Position numbers and translations under genes: made by a program. DNA of 64,000 bases. It comes from Phascolomyces articulosus (Eukaryota; Mucoromycota; Mucoromycetes; Mucorales; Lichtheimiaceae). The notes under the pieces are model-generated. The model was not told the DNA's origin and did no database searches. It was given only the letters and a program-made list of their open reading frames with translations. Where the stretch lies: assembly GCA_025677815.1 (NCBI GenBank), contig JAIXMP010000010.1, positions 620,001 to 684,000 of the forward strand, in the 5' to 3' direction. The first letter of the stretch is position 1, and each line of letters begins with the position of its first letter. Positions 37,722 to 50,924 of this stretch are shown here, piece by piece.

Positions 37722-38709
37722 CAGTTATATAAGAATAATCAGAAAAAGAAAAATAGTAATAAGAAAAAGAAGAAGAAAATCGTGGGTATGATATCTTAAT
37801 CGAAGGGGTGTTGTGAAGTTATCATTGTCGTATGTTTGAATGTTAAACTCAATTATTATTGCTTATATCACCCCCGTCCTTTTTTTTTCTTTCCCTTCGT
37901 CTCCAGGACCAAGCTCATGGATCCTTCTTTATTTAGAATATACACAGCTATTTTATCTTTTTATTAACCCATGGATTTACGTATAAACATATGTATAAAT
38001 GTAGTATATATATATATGTGTGTGTGGGGGGGGTGTAATTGCCTATAAAAAGTGTGTTAATAATCAAAAAGCCTGGTGAAGGCATTCTACTGTTGCCATG
38101 ATAAAATAGAGTTAATTGCTGTCAACTATGAGTAACCCAGCACAAATAGTAATTCTTTGAATAATATTGATAGTAAGCAAAATGGATTATTGTCTATCTC
38201 AATAATAGAAGGTCAATTCGAAACATGATTTCATATAAATTAGTGTGTAATATAGTAATGACGATGCGTAATCCATACGTCAATCATCAATAAGTATTAA
38301 AAAAAACTGTTGGTCCCCTGGTAATAATCAGTTTGAAAAGAAAGATAATACTGGGGGTATGTGTAAATGGTAATTGAATTGAATTCTATTGACAGGGCTA
38401 TTTTTATTATTGTATTATGATTCCCTTCTACTTCTCCCTTTATATTAAAGAAGTTTCATTATTAGATTACCAAGTAGAGAATTCGTTTATAAATTTTTTA
38501 CACGTGCACAGTCCTGGTTTTTTTTTTTTTTTTTGACATGTCGCCAACAATAACTGTGTAGGCATGTGTGTTTGTGTGTTTAAAGTGTAAGCAACAAAAA
38601 AAAAGTAAATTCCGACATTTTAAATGTGGGATTCCTAATTATATATATTTTCAGACCTGCAATTCTTATATTTTTTTATTTTCTTGCTTTACTTGTTCAC
38701 TTAGACTTC
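37722..38709. promoter_or_regulatory. Divergent intergenic region of repeat-protein and cyclin genes
   Basis: Nearly 1 kb separates two divergently read start codons, so both promoters should lie here. It holds a short TA/GT/G run (about 38008-38034), a poly-T tract at about 38519-38535 and otherwise unremarkable AT-rich sequence. Confidence 0.5.
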
Positions 38710-40812
38710 ATGGAGGATCAGGTACTTGATTTTTCTTTCTTCACTCACCACTTTTATTGTTAATGGGCATTGTCATTTTCCACTATTTCTATTGGAGAGT
38801 TTTTATTTTTATATTTTTATTTCAATACTATTCATTGGGACAAAACTACTGTTTGGTTTATGTGAAATTGGGGGAGAAGGAAGAACATACTTTTAAATAT
38901 ATATGTTATGTTATGTGTATATGTGTGGTTGGAAGAGAGGCGTTTTTTATTGTGTGGGGTAGAAGTCTCTCTTCATTATAGATAAACCACCAAATATATA
39001 TACTACTTTCTACAATGTTAAGGGGAAAAAAATGGCAAACTCATTTTACTGTTTTTATAATACACCATGTCAATGTATATATTTATGTGTGTATATTAGT
39101 GGATCTTTACGACACAAGAATTACAACAAGTCCCATCCATTGCTTCCGGAGCCATGTCAGCTGCAGAAGAACGTAAATTACGGATATATGGTTGTACTTT
39201 TATTCAAGCAATCGGTTGTCGATTGGAATTGTAAGTGCATTAGAATAAAACTTGTGGGTGATCTAGTTCCCATTCCTCCCTTTTTCCCTTCCTCTTCCCT
39301 TTATTGACATCCTTTGACCATAAGTAAAAGGTTGATTTATAACACACGCATATATTTATGACAAAACAGAAACTGATCGAGTTATTTTATTTTATTTTTT
39401 ATTTTTCTAAAAAAAAAAAAAGACCACAGTTGGCTATAAGTACTGCAATGGTATACTTCCACCGGTTTTTTGCACGAGAATCGTTTAATAGTCATAAATA
39501 TGAGGTTGGTTTGAGTGACATAAGGAGAAGAAGAAGAAGAAGAAAAAAGGAGGTGGGGGGACGGAAGAGGTTGTTTTTCTCTTGTTCTCTTTAAAATATA
39601 ATGTGTTTGTGTGTGTATGTATATACCTTTGTGTATGAATATATAAGCATATAGATGACACATAGTATCTACCCACACAAACACATTCTAAGAAAAAGAA
39701 AAAAAAGTGCACGGATCCATTGTTATTTTTTTCATTGATATTCACCAATTGATCTTTCCTCACCCGAACAAATCATATTTTTCTATCCGAATTCATTATC
39801 ATCTCTTTTTTCTATATAGCAAATTGCAGCCACATGTGTTTATTTAGCTTGTAAAGTCGAAGAATCATCTCGTAAAGCAATTGATGTTGCAAAAGCATGT
39901 TCACAATATCGTTTAAGTCGATCGAATCATAGTGAAGATAATGCCAAGGTAAAAAAAAAAAAAGAGGTTGACCCCATTTCTTTTATATAATATACTTATT
40001 CACTTATCATACCTATTTATAGCATCATGTATGGTGTGAAGCAATTATTTGGAATGAACATTTGTTATTAGAAGTTTTATGTTTTGATTTTACTGTTGAA
40101 CATCCTTATCAAGCATTATTTCATTATGCTGAAGAAGCAAGAAGTATGTCTTTTTTTAGACTTTATTGATAGGATGAGCATCATATTTTTTCTTCTTCAT
40201 ATATTTACAATTCAATATTTTATTTTAGCTCAAGAAAACGTTTTACAAGCAGCATGGGCATTTGCTAATGATAGGTAAGTAGGATGATAGAATGGTAGTA
40301 TAGGATAATGGAATAAATGAATGAATGAACTGACGATTTTTTCCTTCTTCTTTGCTCTCATTGTTATATTTTTTAATTAGTTTACGACTAACATTATGTT
40401 TACATTATGAACCCCATTTAATTGCAGCTGCGTGTCTTGTCCTTGGTTACCAATTAATTAATAAAAACAAAGAACCTAAAGATCCAAAAGTGGAACTTCC
40501 AGAAGATGGCGAGATTGGCAAAGTGATGGATGCAAATTTCGATGCATTACAAGGTAATTATAGAATATCATATAAGGAGGATCCAAAAAAAATAAAAGTG
40601 TATATACTAACTAAAATTTTGTTTTTTTTTAACGATGATTAGATATTATTCGAAGTATAATGAACTCATATTCGATCATAAAAGCGGTTGGTACGTCACC
40701 ACCTCATCATCGAGGGAATTCATCCAGACAGGTTGGCACATCAAGAAGAACCATCCATTCAACTATTACACAAGCATCTCCCAACACTTTAATCCTCGAT
40801 GTAGTCCAATAA
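38710..40812 (+). CDS. Transcription-associated cyclin (cyclin K/T, Pch1/Ctk2-like)
   Basis: Eight exons join in phase to 287 aa: 38710-38721, 39100-39230, 39423-39504, 39820-39948, 40023-40143, 40229-40274, 40381-40553, 40643-40812. The start is a 12-nt coding exon (Met-Glu-Asp-Gln) that joins to WIFTTQELQQVPSIASG, the family's usual opening. The first cyclin box has EERKLRIYGCTFIQAIG, LAISTAMVYFHRFFAR and the hallmark CVYLACKVEES; the second has LEVLCFDFTVEHPYQAL and LHYEPHLIAAACLVLGYQL. Members activate CDK9/CDK12-type kinases (Ctk1, Bur1, Cdk9) that phosphorylate the RNA polymerase II tail. The C-terminus is uncertain: the plain reading stops at 40812, but the Ser/Asn-rich frame after it could be added by a further splice. 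Confidence 0.87.
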
Positions 40813-41056
40813 TAATACAGGTTCTTCGACACATTCAAGTCCTTCCTCTCCGAGTATACAGACGAACAGTCATCGATCCAATCATACAAATAATCGAACA
40901 AATCACGAACGACCGATAATAAATGGTAAATAGCAGTAATAATAATAATAATAATAATAATTATAGTCACAGCAATCATAAAACCACCACTCCTATCACG
41001 ACGACGACGACGACAACGACAACGACGGCTCCATCCAGGAGAGGTGTTTCATCAAG

Positions 41057-41087
<31 letters not shown>
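41057..41087. repeat. T16-A15 perfect hairpin
   Basis: Sixteen T directly followed by fifteen A form a self-complementary homopolymer palindrome just after the cyclin coding region. Confidence 0.85.
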
Positions 41088-41088
<1 letters not shown>

Positions 41089-41759
41089 AGCATAGCATAC
41101 AAGAAACAAAACTCTCTCTCACACATATCCTCATCTTCCAAACATATTGGCGAACGTAAACTTTTCAAGTCAATCTGATTCTTGCATCCAAAAAATGATA
41201 ATCATTCCCATTCCAACATATTACAATAACAATCCATATACAATTCAATTCAATTCTTCTTTTTTTTTTTCTTCTTTTTCTTTATAAATTATATTCGATA
41301 CCTTTCTTCTCAATGGATCCTTTTTTTTCCTTCTTTTTTTTGATATATAATGTTTTTTTTTTCAAAAAGAAAAAAAAAGTTGTAGTATATTCACATCTCT
41401 GTAAACCTTTTTTTTTCTCCCTCTTTTTTTTTTTTTTTGTCTTTTCAAAGCCGGGTTTTCTTGTCATATCAATATGAAATAATAATAAAAAGAGAAATTC
41501 ATTTTCTAAATAACTCAATTTAGTGAATATGTGGACCGTGCATACTCAGGATAACAAATAATAAATGTATATCTATTTATTAATTGGTTTCACCTTTTCA
41601 ATATTCATAATTGACCCACCCACACACACACACATTCACACATTTACACGCTTCACTCTCCTTAAAAGTGCTACGGGATTGGAGAAGGAGAAATGGGGGG
41701 GAAGAAGTAAGGGGAGTTTTTTTTTATCTGGAGAAGTTCTTCCAAGGGGTTTCGCATGG

Positions 41760-41760
<1 letters not shown>

Positions 41761-41791
<31 letters not shown>
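41761..41791. repeat. (TAA)10 microsatellite
   Basis: Trinucleotide run in the gap after the cyclin gene. Confidence 0.9.
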
Positions 41792-41793
<2 letters not shown>

Positions 41794-43745
41794 GGTTATG
41801 AAATGACGATCATTTCATATAAACTGAACTCACCAAAATAGAAAAGACTACTATTCACATAACCTTGGGTCATTTAATTCATGAATATATAAATAAAATG
41901 TTTTACACGGATCTACAGATCTTCACGCCAAATTTTGATTGTTTATTTGTTTTGGATTATAAGTACAATACAACAATTTCGGAAGGAGGGAGGGTAGGAT
42001 GGGAAAGAATAAAGTATAAAGTGCTACTATTATTTACAAAGTAAGCAGTCTATATATAGCGCATTAAATATCCATATGTTTGTTTTTAGTAATTATGAAA
42101 CTAAATGTGTATTGATCATAAATTTAGCCTTTTTAGGCTTACTAACCGAGTTATCATTAGTTGATTCTATCGTTTATATCGAGTGATGATGAAAGTTCTC
42201 ATTTGCTTTGAATTTAGTCAAAGCCTAACATCGGATAATGCAAATGGAAAACAGAATAACCACAATCCACATTGGTAAAAAAAAAAATCCAACGCTCAGC
42301 TGTTTGGAAATACCAAGATTACATTACTATCGTACAAAGGAGTTTTTCAATGGTTTGTTGATGTCAACAATTATTAGCGAGCAAAAAATCTATAATTTTT
42401 GTAAAAGTTACATGTTTTTATATTACATCATCACTATACGATGGATAAACAACGTGTAAAATCGAGTATTATATATATTATCTAGGCAAGAAATTTAAGA
42501 AAGATACATAATTAGAATGCTAGATATAAAAATCCTCACTACATCAATGGATATTTCAGACTTATTATTCGTTACAATAAACAAACTATTATCAATGTTG
42601 GAAATCTTGTCATTAAACAAAAACAACAACATTGATTTTCATTGAATTGGGAATACGCACTTTATTCTCCCTTCTTTTTGATAATAATAATATTGGACAG
42701 AAACTTTGTTACTTCCCTTGCTTTATGATACCCTTTCAATCATATCATGATCACTCAAGTCTCATTATTTTTGTGCTGCATCATTTTCTGTACCAACGCC
42801 AACATCATAATATGATTACTATTGACAATCTTTGTGTTTCTTGAGTAGTATCCGGAGTGAAAATGTAACCTTTTCATCTTCGTACTTTTAATAAAAACAT
42901 TAAATGAGGAAAAGAAAACAATCAAGTTAAATAATAAATGAGTTATATTTATATACAGTTTCTAGTAGTTAATCACTTACGCAGTAAATATCATTGATAA
43001 TATTCAAAAAAATAGGGGTGAGATATGACAAAGATGAAACTTCATCACAAGACTTTAATCTATTCTGGTTATTATTACTTTTTTAGTTCAATGAAAAAAT
43101 CATTTCAGATCAAATAATGCATATAATTATGCTAAATTCCTTTTGTGTTTCATAAACATTATTAATGCCTATATTTTAATAAATTTATGCATAAAGGCAT
43201 AAACCTTCAATGGATGATCAACATTAAATTTTCGAAGCACTTTTTCATTTTGTTAGGTTGTTTCATTAGAAAATAACATCGAAGGTATCAATGATGCTTG
43301 TTGTATATCCGAGAATGCATTGCAGTTAGATCGATATAAAAAAAAATAAATGGTATAAAAAGAAAGCTGTATTATAAATTATATAAACGCACTCTCTCAG
43401 TTCTGTATAAAGATCTATTACTTTTGTTGTTGTCCTATGGTTATAGACAACGTGTGTGTGACACCATACAGTATTTGAAACCCATGCAGTAGTATATGAC
43501 TTTTTACAAGCAAAATGTCCCACATGTTATTATTTTTTAATTTTAAAAAATACGAGACATTTGGATACAAAGGCTTCTTCCTATTATCTTTATCAATTAT
43601 AGAATATACAAACTGTTTTCTTATGAGATAAAGTTTATGTCATTATGTTAATAACTATGGAAATGGATCCATCCAAATGTTACACATCAAAAACTCCACA
43701 TGATGTTTAATGATCTTCATTTACCCAATTAAGATTTTTGTGCTC

Positions 43746-43747
<2 letters not shown>

Positions 43748-43778
<31 letters not shown>
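43748..43778. repeat. 31-nt poly-T tract (poly-A on the minus strand)
   Basis: The longest uninterrupted T run in the window. On the minus strand it could be the tail of a reverse-transcribed insertion, but I see no coding sequence next to it that would support this. Confidence 0.85.
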
Positions 43779-43780
<2 letters not shown>

Positions 43781-46276
43781 TGTATCCTATGTAAACATGT
43801 GTAAAATGTACCATTTTCATTTTATTTCTATGACATCTAATTATAAAAACTTTACTGACTGGTTTGAAGAGCATTAATTTTCTTCTTCTCTTAGATAAAT
43901 GAAAAATAAGTATATCATTCAGAAAAGACAACAATTGACAATCTACTATTTTATTTTGGGTCTGTGCGCCAAAGTAGTCAAAAGTAAAACTTGTAATATA
44001 TAGCTATTCTATGTCCATCGCGATGGATTTACAGGAGCAAAGAACAGCATTCCTTTGTTGCTGTTGTTTTATATTATATGACATTATGATAATGGTATTT
44101 TTTTTTCTGAGAATAATAATAATAATATTTCTATTTACTATATCAAGAATACAGAACACTAAAGAGATATGCGAGTTCTATTATGAAATTATCAATAGAT
44201 GAAGAACTGTACACAAAAAAACTACCACTACGACTATGATTGAGTTACCGTATGTGAATATGTCAAACATGTGGTATATTCCTATAAAAACATTTTCCCG
44301 CAAAAAGTTCAGTATACTGTAAATACCTGGTTTATACAAGAAGAGTATTGCATTAAAGAAAACATAATAGATGATCTTTATTTATCCTCATGTTTTTATC
44401 GTTGTTACCGATTTATAGGCTCAAACAGATTCATTATAAAAAAAAAATAGTCATTCATGCTTTCACATGCATGGCTCGGGTTGTTCATTGGTATATTATA
44501 TACTATTACATTACTATAGCGGGAAAAAATGAAGGATTTTTATTTGTTCAAAGTGGTTGGATGTACTAATAATAAAATAGTATACTATATACGTATTACT
44601 CACCCATAGTAATGTATACTCTTGCATTTGTTGGACACGATCCATGCATGTCGCCAACTTTTTTTTTTGTTTTCAGTATAGGTCACTTTCTATAAAATTC
44701 TTTGTTCAATATGCGATGCATAAAAAAACAAGTATTTCTCAGATACATTCTTTTTTTAGCCGAAAGTTTAATATATAACTTTATGAATTTTTTTTAAAAA
44801 AAATAACATTGTCCATACTACTACCATGATCAATTATCATTAATAACTATAATATTATGTGCATGATCATGAATTGCAAACGACATTGGAAGTAGAATAA
44901 TTATTTCTGTATATTAAGCCCATGAGATGTGTCAGAAGAATTAAAGTGCTATGATCAATTTTCCTTATTAACATTAATAAACGATCATTATTAAAATAAT
45001 TATTATACAATAATAAATTTGGATGATCCATTTACTATTATTATTCTTGTTGTTATATATTTAATATAACATTATTATGATTAGTAACTATAGTACTTGT
45101 AACAACTTGAAAAAGGTGCTTGTATATTGGATGATATAATCCATTTGCGTGTTGGTAATGATTGTTGATGGTAACACGCTGTACCAGGGATAGGCTTATT
45201 TGAGTAACCATGCAGCAGGTATTTCGATGATTTTTTACTTTTAATCTTTGGTTCGCTGCCAAGATGTACTATCTACTAGTCTTCCAAAATGACTTTTACA
45301 GTCGGTAAAACTTTCATATTCGTCGAATCATCGAAAAATAAACCCTTTAAAAACGTAGTATGAAAAAAAGATCGACAACATTTTTGTTGATAGTAAAATA
45401 TGGCACGTTAATTAGAGTGTGTATGTGCGTGTGAGAATGTGAGTGCGTGTTTTATAATAATATATAAAAAGATTTTTGTACAACACTAGTAAAAAATGGT
45501 ACTACGAATGAATGTTTAATTCTTTTTTAAATTTGATTGCAGCAGGAAAAAGCCAAAAAAAGCTTACACGCATCTTTTTATTGACTCCACTTGAATGGCT
45601 TAAACACTTTTACTATTTCCTTTCCCTCCCCCCAAAAAAAAGTTACTCGTTTTATACCTCCCCCAGATGAACTCCTTTCAAAAAAAAAAAACCTTACTTT
45701 TTTTTTCTCCTTTCAAATAAAATAATAATAGTAATAAAAATGCTATTATTTCTGCTGCAGCATAACAAGTTGGGGAAAAAAAAGTGCTGCATAGATAGAT
45801 AGATAATAATTACTTTACAGTCTAAAATAGAGATGCTGCGTTTATTGATAAAGCATTACTTCTAATGATAATAATGATAATCATTAACTGTTTGATGAGT
45901 GATGATGCCACGATATATTTTATTTGCCACGATTATATTCGCAGTAACATGGACAATTACCAATTATCGACAATCGGGTCGAGCTCCGCCTGCCATATTC
46001 TGCGAGATGTATTGACTTGGTGCAACCCTAAAAGCCTTAATGGTTTTGGAAAGTTTTAAAACTGATGCGCTTTGTGTTTATGTGTGTTGTGTGAGTGAAT
46101 TGAATGTGTTCTGATAAACTTATTCTTCTTTCTAGCCCTTTTTTTTTTTATTCTTTTTCCTTTTCTTCCCTCTCTTTTTCATTCTTTTTATCCTTTCCTT
46201 TACTCTCTCACTCACCTTTTTTTTTCTTAAATCCTTTCTTTTTTTCTAAACATCATCTCTTTCAAAATTACTCGTC

Positions 46277-48796
46277 ATGTCACCAACTTCCTCAGTAGCT
46301 ATTGCTACTACTGCTTCACAACAGTTTCCACCAACACCTCAAAGTACACCACGTAATTCTTCTTCGTCTTCAGCACTTCCACGATTTAGTGTCAATTCAA
46401 ATCTTATGAATTATTCAATACCAAAAAATGATCCCGAGGTTCGTATATATGAACGAGAGAGAGAGAGAAAGAGAAAGTATCTATGTGTGTATATATCTAT
46501 AGAGTTGGGTTGGCCTTTTTTTTTCTATACTTTTATAGTAGAATAGGGTGGTGGCAAATAGACTTTTTATAATATAATATAATAAATTAATCATATCATT
46601 ATTATAATTTAGGATATCACACAACAAAAACAAAAATCACCATCATCACAATCCACCAGTTTAACACAATCCTCCTCCATAACGACCCATCCAGCAGATA
46701 CAACCGAGACAACCACAACAAGTGAAAGACGAGAAATTCGACGAGGCAATTCAAGTACACGAACGCGACAGCTCGAAAATCAAATTGAATCCTTAACATT
46801 ACAAAATGTGAAATTACAACGAACCAACCGACTTTTAAAAGTAGATACAGATAATCTTATTAAACAAAAAACACAACCTTTACAAGAAAATATTCGAGAT
46901 TTAACGTTGGCGAATGTTCAATTACAACGAGCCACTCGATTATTACAACAAGATCTGGAGGAAAAAACAACATCTTTGGAAAATTTTAAACAAGAACAAA
47001 TTATGCAAATGAAATCAGTGGGTCCAGAATATGAATATCTTGTACAAATGGTGAACCTTTTACATCGTCAGGTAAGAAAAATAAACAATAGATAATTAAA
47101 ATAGAGGAAGAAGCAAGAAGAATTAAGTAAAAAGAGGAGGCTTTCCTCTTTTTAATAGAGTAGGAGATAGATAGAGATTAGAGAGAGATATTGTGTTTAT
47201 CTTTTTCTTTGGATTGTATGTCTGTGTTTTTTTTTTGATGGAAAGGGGGTTAAAGAGATGTCAGGTGGGTCCTTACACACACACATACTCAAAAAAAAGA
47301 AACTTTTTTTTATAATAATCTACTATATCTCTCTCTATATATCTCTGTGTTTGATCGTGCGCAATTAATTATATCGTGTTTATTCTTCTTGTTGTTCTCT
47401 CCTCTCCTTTTGTTATTATACTCCCTCTCCTTCCATTTTTGAACTAACGATATAAACATTTTTTTTTAAAAAAAAATAACAATAGATTAGTGGCAATCCA
47501 ACGTGTGATGAAACATGTTGTTTTACACAAGAACCTATTAGTCAATCCACGATGGTCATGACTTTACCACCTGAAAATGAACAGCAAGATATGGAAGCAC
47601 AACATATCTGTCGACCTATTGTTCATTCCTCCATCTCTCAGGGCTCATATGCTATGGAATTGGAAAACAAGATCCTACGATTAGAGCAAGTGATTGAGGA
47701 GTTGGATACCGAGAAGGAGCAAATGTTACGTCAGCAAACTTACAAAGACAATGACATTGAGACTTTAAAAAGGGAGTTGCGTATCAAGGATGATATTGTT
47801 TCTCAATTAGAAGGAGATTTCTTAAACCTCGAGGAACAATTGGCTCGTTTGCAACAGGTAAATAAATAAACAATGGTGCAAGTTCTCCATAGTTTTTTTT
47901 TATTAATGAGTGGGGGAGATGAAGAAGAAGAAGAAGGAATAGTGTATGCATTGGTGCTAGGCATTCTTCTAGTTTTTCTCCCACCCCCAATATATGTGCA
48001 AGTAATATCAATTACATCTGTACTTATTGAAACTTGTCAAACAAAAAAAAATTAGGAGTTAAACGAACGTCGTGATATGTCTTATCGAGAAGGTAGTATT
48101 CGACCACAACCAGCCCCTCAGCCAAGAGGAGGAGTAGAAGAACAAAAGGTGCATGATCCAAAACGACAATCACAATTATTAATGGCAACAAAACGGCGGT
48201 CATTGGCTATTAAAGATACCGAGGCACTTGAACGGATGCTCCGAGGTGATCTACAGCAACCTTCATCCGAAGATGAAGCATCTCAACCCATGATATCAAT
48301 AGCAGCAAAAGAGGAGCACCATCAACAACAGCAAGATGAAGAGAATGAGGATGATGACTCAGAAGATGGAAGAATAGAAGATGACGACGACGATGATGAT
48401 AATGCTAGTACAGAAACAGATCAAGATACCAATATGACAACGCCACCTAGATCTACAAGTCCTCGACAACCTTTTGATGATGAAGTTATGGTCACTAAGT
48501 CGATCCTTTCTTCTTCGGAAAAGCAACCGATCCAAGACCGACGCCGAGTATTATCATTTTTATCATGTGGCGTTTTACCGTGTGCTTATCCTACAGAACC
48601 ATCTCAACCTATTCCAAAATTAGAGGATAATGATCCATTTGCACCATTTACTTTGATGACCATATTTTTAGGCCTGGCTGCCCAAATGGGAATCACTGAT
48701 GATTGGACTGTACCTATCACTTTAGCTGCCCTTGTATCGGGTTTCTTATGGTCCGGTGCAGCTAAAGGTGTACAATTGAAACTAAAGTTCAAGTAA
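46277..48796 (+). CDS. Coiled-coil protein with hydrophobic C-terminal segment, function unknown
   Basis: Four exons (46277-46438, 46613-47071, 47486-47857, 48056-48796) join in phase to 577 aa. The first ~100 residues are Ser/Thr/Pro-rich. Two coiled-coil stretches follow: TRQLENQIESLTLQNVKLQR to about residue 205, and LENKILRLEQVIEELDTEKE to about residue 330. Between them is a short Cys cluster (CDETCCFTQEP). An acidic region with a seven-Asp run follows. Near the C-terminus are FLSCGVLPCAYP and a hydrophobic segment (TLMTIFLGLAAQMGI, then TLAALVSGFLWSGAA) that ends close to the Lys-rich tail, as in a tail-anchored membrane protein. I do not recognise a family; a tether or vesicle golgin-like role is possible but is inference. 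Its leader is a long pyrimidine-rich tract. Confidence 0.82.
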
Positions 48797-49584
48797 AAAA
48801 AAAAAAAGCTGTATACTTGACAGAAACGATCCAATCCACACACATTGCTTTTTTTTTATGGGTCTCCTTCTTTTTTGTTTCTCCTTAATTTTAAACCGAT
48901 GACTACTGCAACACAAATAACACAACAAACACAACGCATATTCATCATCATTATTATTGTATACATGACGGTTCTCCTCTTTTCAGCCCGTTATACCGTT
49001 ACACATCTTAATATTTTATCATCCTATTATTCGTCTTCTTTTTGTCACTGACAAAACGCCGCCTGTCATCGATATCCTTATCCTTTCTCCTTCTTTTTTT
49101 TATATTATTATTCTTATTCTATTAACCAAAATGACCTGTTCCTTTTAAACATTTCTCCCTTTCCTTAATTACACACTTGCCCGATCTATCATAATTATCC
49201 ATTATCCATATTATACTTTATACTCTCTCTCTTTTTTTTTGTACCGGCCTAAATCAAACTTTTTTCTCTCTGTCACTTTTCTTCCTCTCTCCTTTTATTT
49301 TTATCCTCTCTCCCACCCCTTTCATACCCTGCATAGAGCATTTTTCTTTAATTGTTATACATTTGATTGCATGTAAATATTATTATTTTTTTTGTACCCT
49401 TTAGTAAAAGAAGAAAAAAAAACCATCAACACCAAAAAAAAAAAAAAAAAAAAAAACAAATGAATAACCTGCGTACTGTATTTTTTTTTCAGGAGTAGAA
49501 TAAGTGTAGTTAGTGAGCAGTGATGGGAGCACGTCCATAGGACATCTATTATGATTGACTATAGTGTTGTGTCATTATCATTTT
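48797..49584. other. Convergent spacer between coiled-coil gene and translin
   Basis: Two genes converge here. The spacer is unusually pyrimidine-rich on the plus strand and has a 23-nt A run at 49434-49456. No gene is supported. Confidence 0.5.
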
Positions 49585-50836
49585 TTAAGCTCCATGAGCT
49601 AATTTGGGTTTCTTTGCAGTATTGGATGAATCTTCTTCAGTATCTTCATTGCGATTCTTATTTTTTTGTAATCCACGTAAAGAAATATCATACACCACTT
49701 CTTCAATCTTCTTTACATCATATTTGATTCCATCGAATCTATAGAGATATCATCCGTGCTTTTGTTTTAGAGTGTGTTCATTCAATAAGAAAAATAGGAA
49801 ACGTATATATGTATATATAGATATACCTCTTTCGTAACATATCATTCTTCAAGTTCAATAATTGGAAACCTGCACTAAGATCCTTGACAAACTTGCTTAA
49901 TCGAAGAGGTCGATCATAATCTCCTACAGTGACTGAATTGACAGCCAAACGTGACTATATATTATCATATCTCTTTGAGTAAAAAAAAAATTATATGCAT
50001 TAACTGTTACCCCTGTGTCCATCACCTTTCTATACTTACAAGTTCATTGACTAAAGAGATATAGGCATGGAGAACTTCTTCAAGTTGGATATGAAATTCA
50101 TTTAGGCTATTATCCAAATCAACTTTGACTATATATTCAAAATGAAGTCATGTTCGTCAATATAAATGTCCCAATAAACTTATCATAACTCCTTATTCAC
50201 CACCACCACCACCACCATCATCATCATCATGATTACTTTACCACCAATCGTTTCTTCAATCTTTTTGATATCGACAAGTTGTTCAGTCTCAAGGTAATGT
50301 TTAAATACAACCAAAAACACGGCTTGTTGCATGGAACGACTCCACAAGTCATTATATCTATACAATTGTGTTAGAACACGATCTTTCTTTCTGTTATTAC
50401 AATTTAACTCTTGTTATGAAATTTATATACTTGTAAAATTGGTCTTCGGGTATCAAAGCTGCAAGTTGCTGGACGCGTTCACGAATCTCTTGAAAAGAGA
50501 TCTCTGGTACCTATATATATATATATATTCGTGCTTAATAATAGAAAAAGAGTAACCATATTATTTTCTTTTCTTTTTAGTTTTACCGGTCCCATTGGAT
50601 TAGCATGAATCATGTTGAGAATGGCCACAAGTTTTCGACTTATTCGTTCAAACTCGCGTACTTTGGTTCGAATTTCCTATGCAACCCTAATGTGTTAAAA
50701 ATAAAATAAAAACAACTCATTTCTACTTTTTCCTTTTAAAAGGAGTCGATGAATTTACGTCTTTACGGTCTGATTCATTTTCAAGCGATTGTTGAATATC
50801 ACTAAAGAAATTAAGATCGATCGAGTTTGTCGACAT
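49585..50836 (-). CDS. TSN: Translin, RNA/ssDNA-binding subunit of C3PO
   Basis: Seven exons join in phase to 244 aa: 50759-50836, 50587-50676, 50431-50510, 50242-50357, 50040-50128, 49827-49954, 49585-49738. The sequence follows translin end to end: ALIPEDQFYKYNDLWSRSMQ, FKHYLETEQLVDIKKIEETI, LVNELSRLAVNSVTVGDYDR, GFQLLNLKNDMLRKRFDGIK and YDVKKIEEVVYDISLRGL. Translin forms an octameric ring, with or without its partner TRAX, that binds and processes small RNAs and tRNA fragments. Length is close to the 228 residues of the animal protein, with a short charged C-terminal tail (NEDTEEDSSNTAKKPK) that could be a nuclear signal. No TRAX gene is seen in the window. Confidence 0.95.
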
Positions 50837-50924
50837 AGTGTCAAGTAACAAAGAGTGTAATGGTTATAAGCTGGAGGTTAAAAAAAGAGAAAAGGAAAAT
50901 TTATTGGCTGTTTCAATAGGTTAG

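Larger units (their letters stand above)
40813..46276. other. 5.5 kb AT-rich gap between cyclin and coiled-coil genes
   Basis: No complete gene is supported. The first 350 bases after the cyclin stop include Thr/Ser-coding-like low complexity sequence and a T/A hairpin. Further on are simple repeats, a 31-nt T run and scattered short frames with protein-like patches on the minus strand (43326-43523 and 45053-45262) that have no splice or family support. The right end is a pyrimidine-rich leader for the coiled-coil gene. Confidence 0.35.

Noticed and set aside
49072..49080. Another ATATCCTT match, downstream of the coiled-coil gene
   Set aside because: It is outside any coding exon. The 8-mer also occurs by chance elsewhere in this AT-rich DNA (for example in exons), so the motif alone is not evidence.
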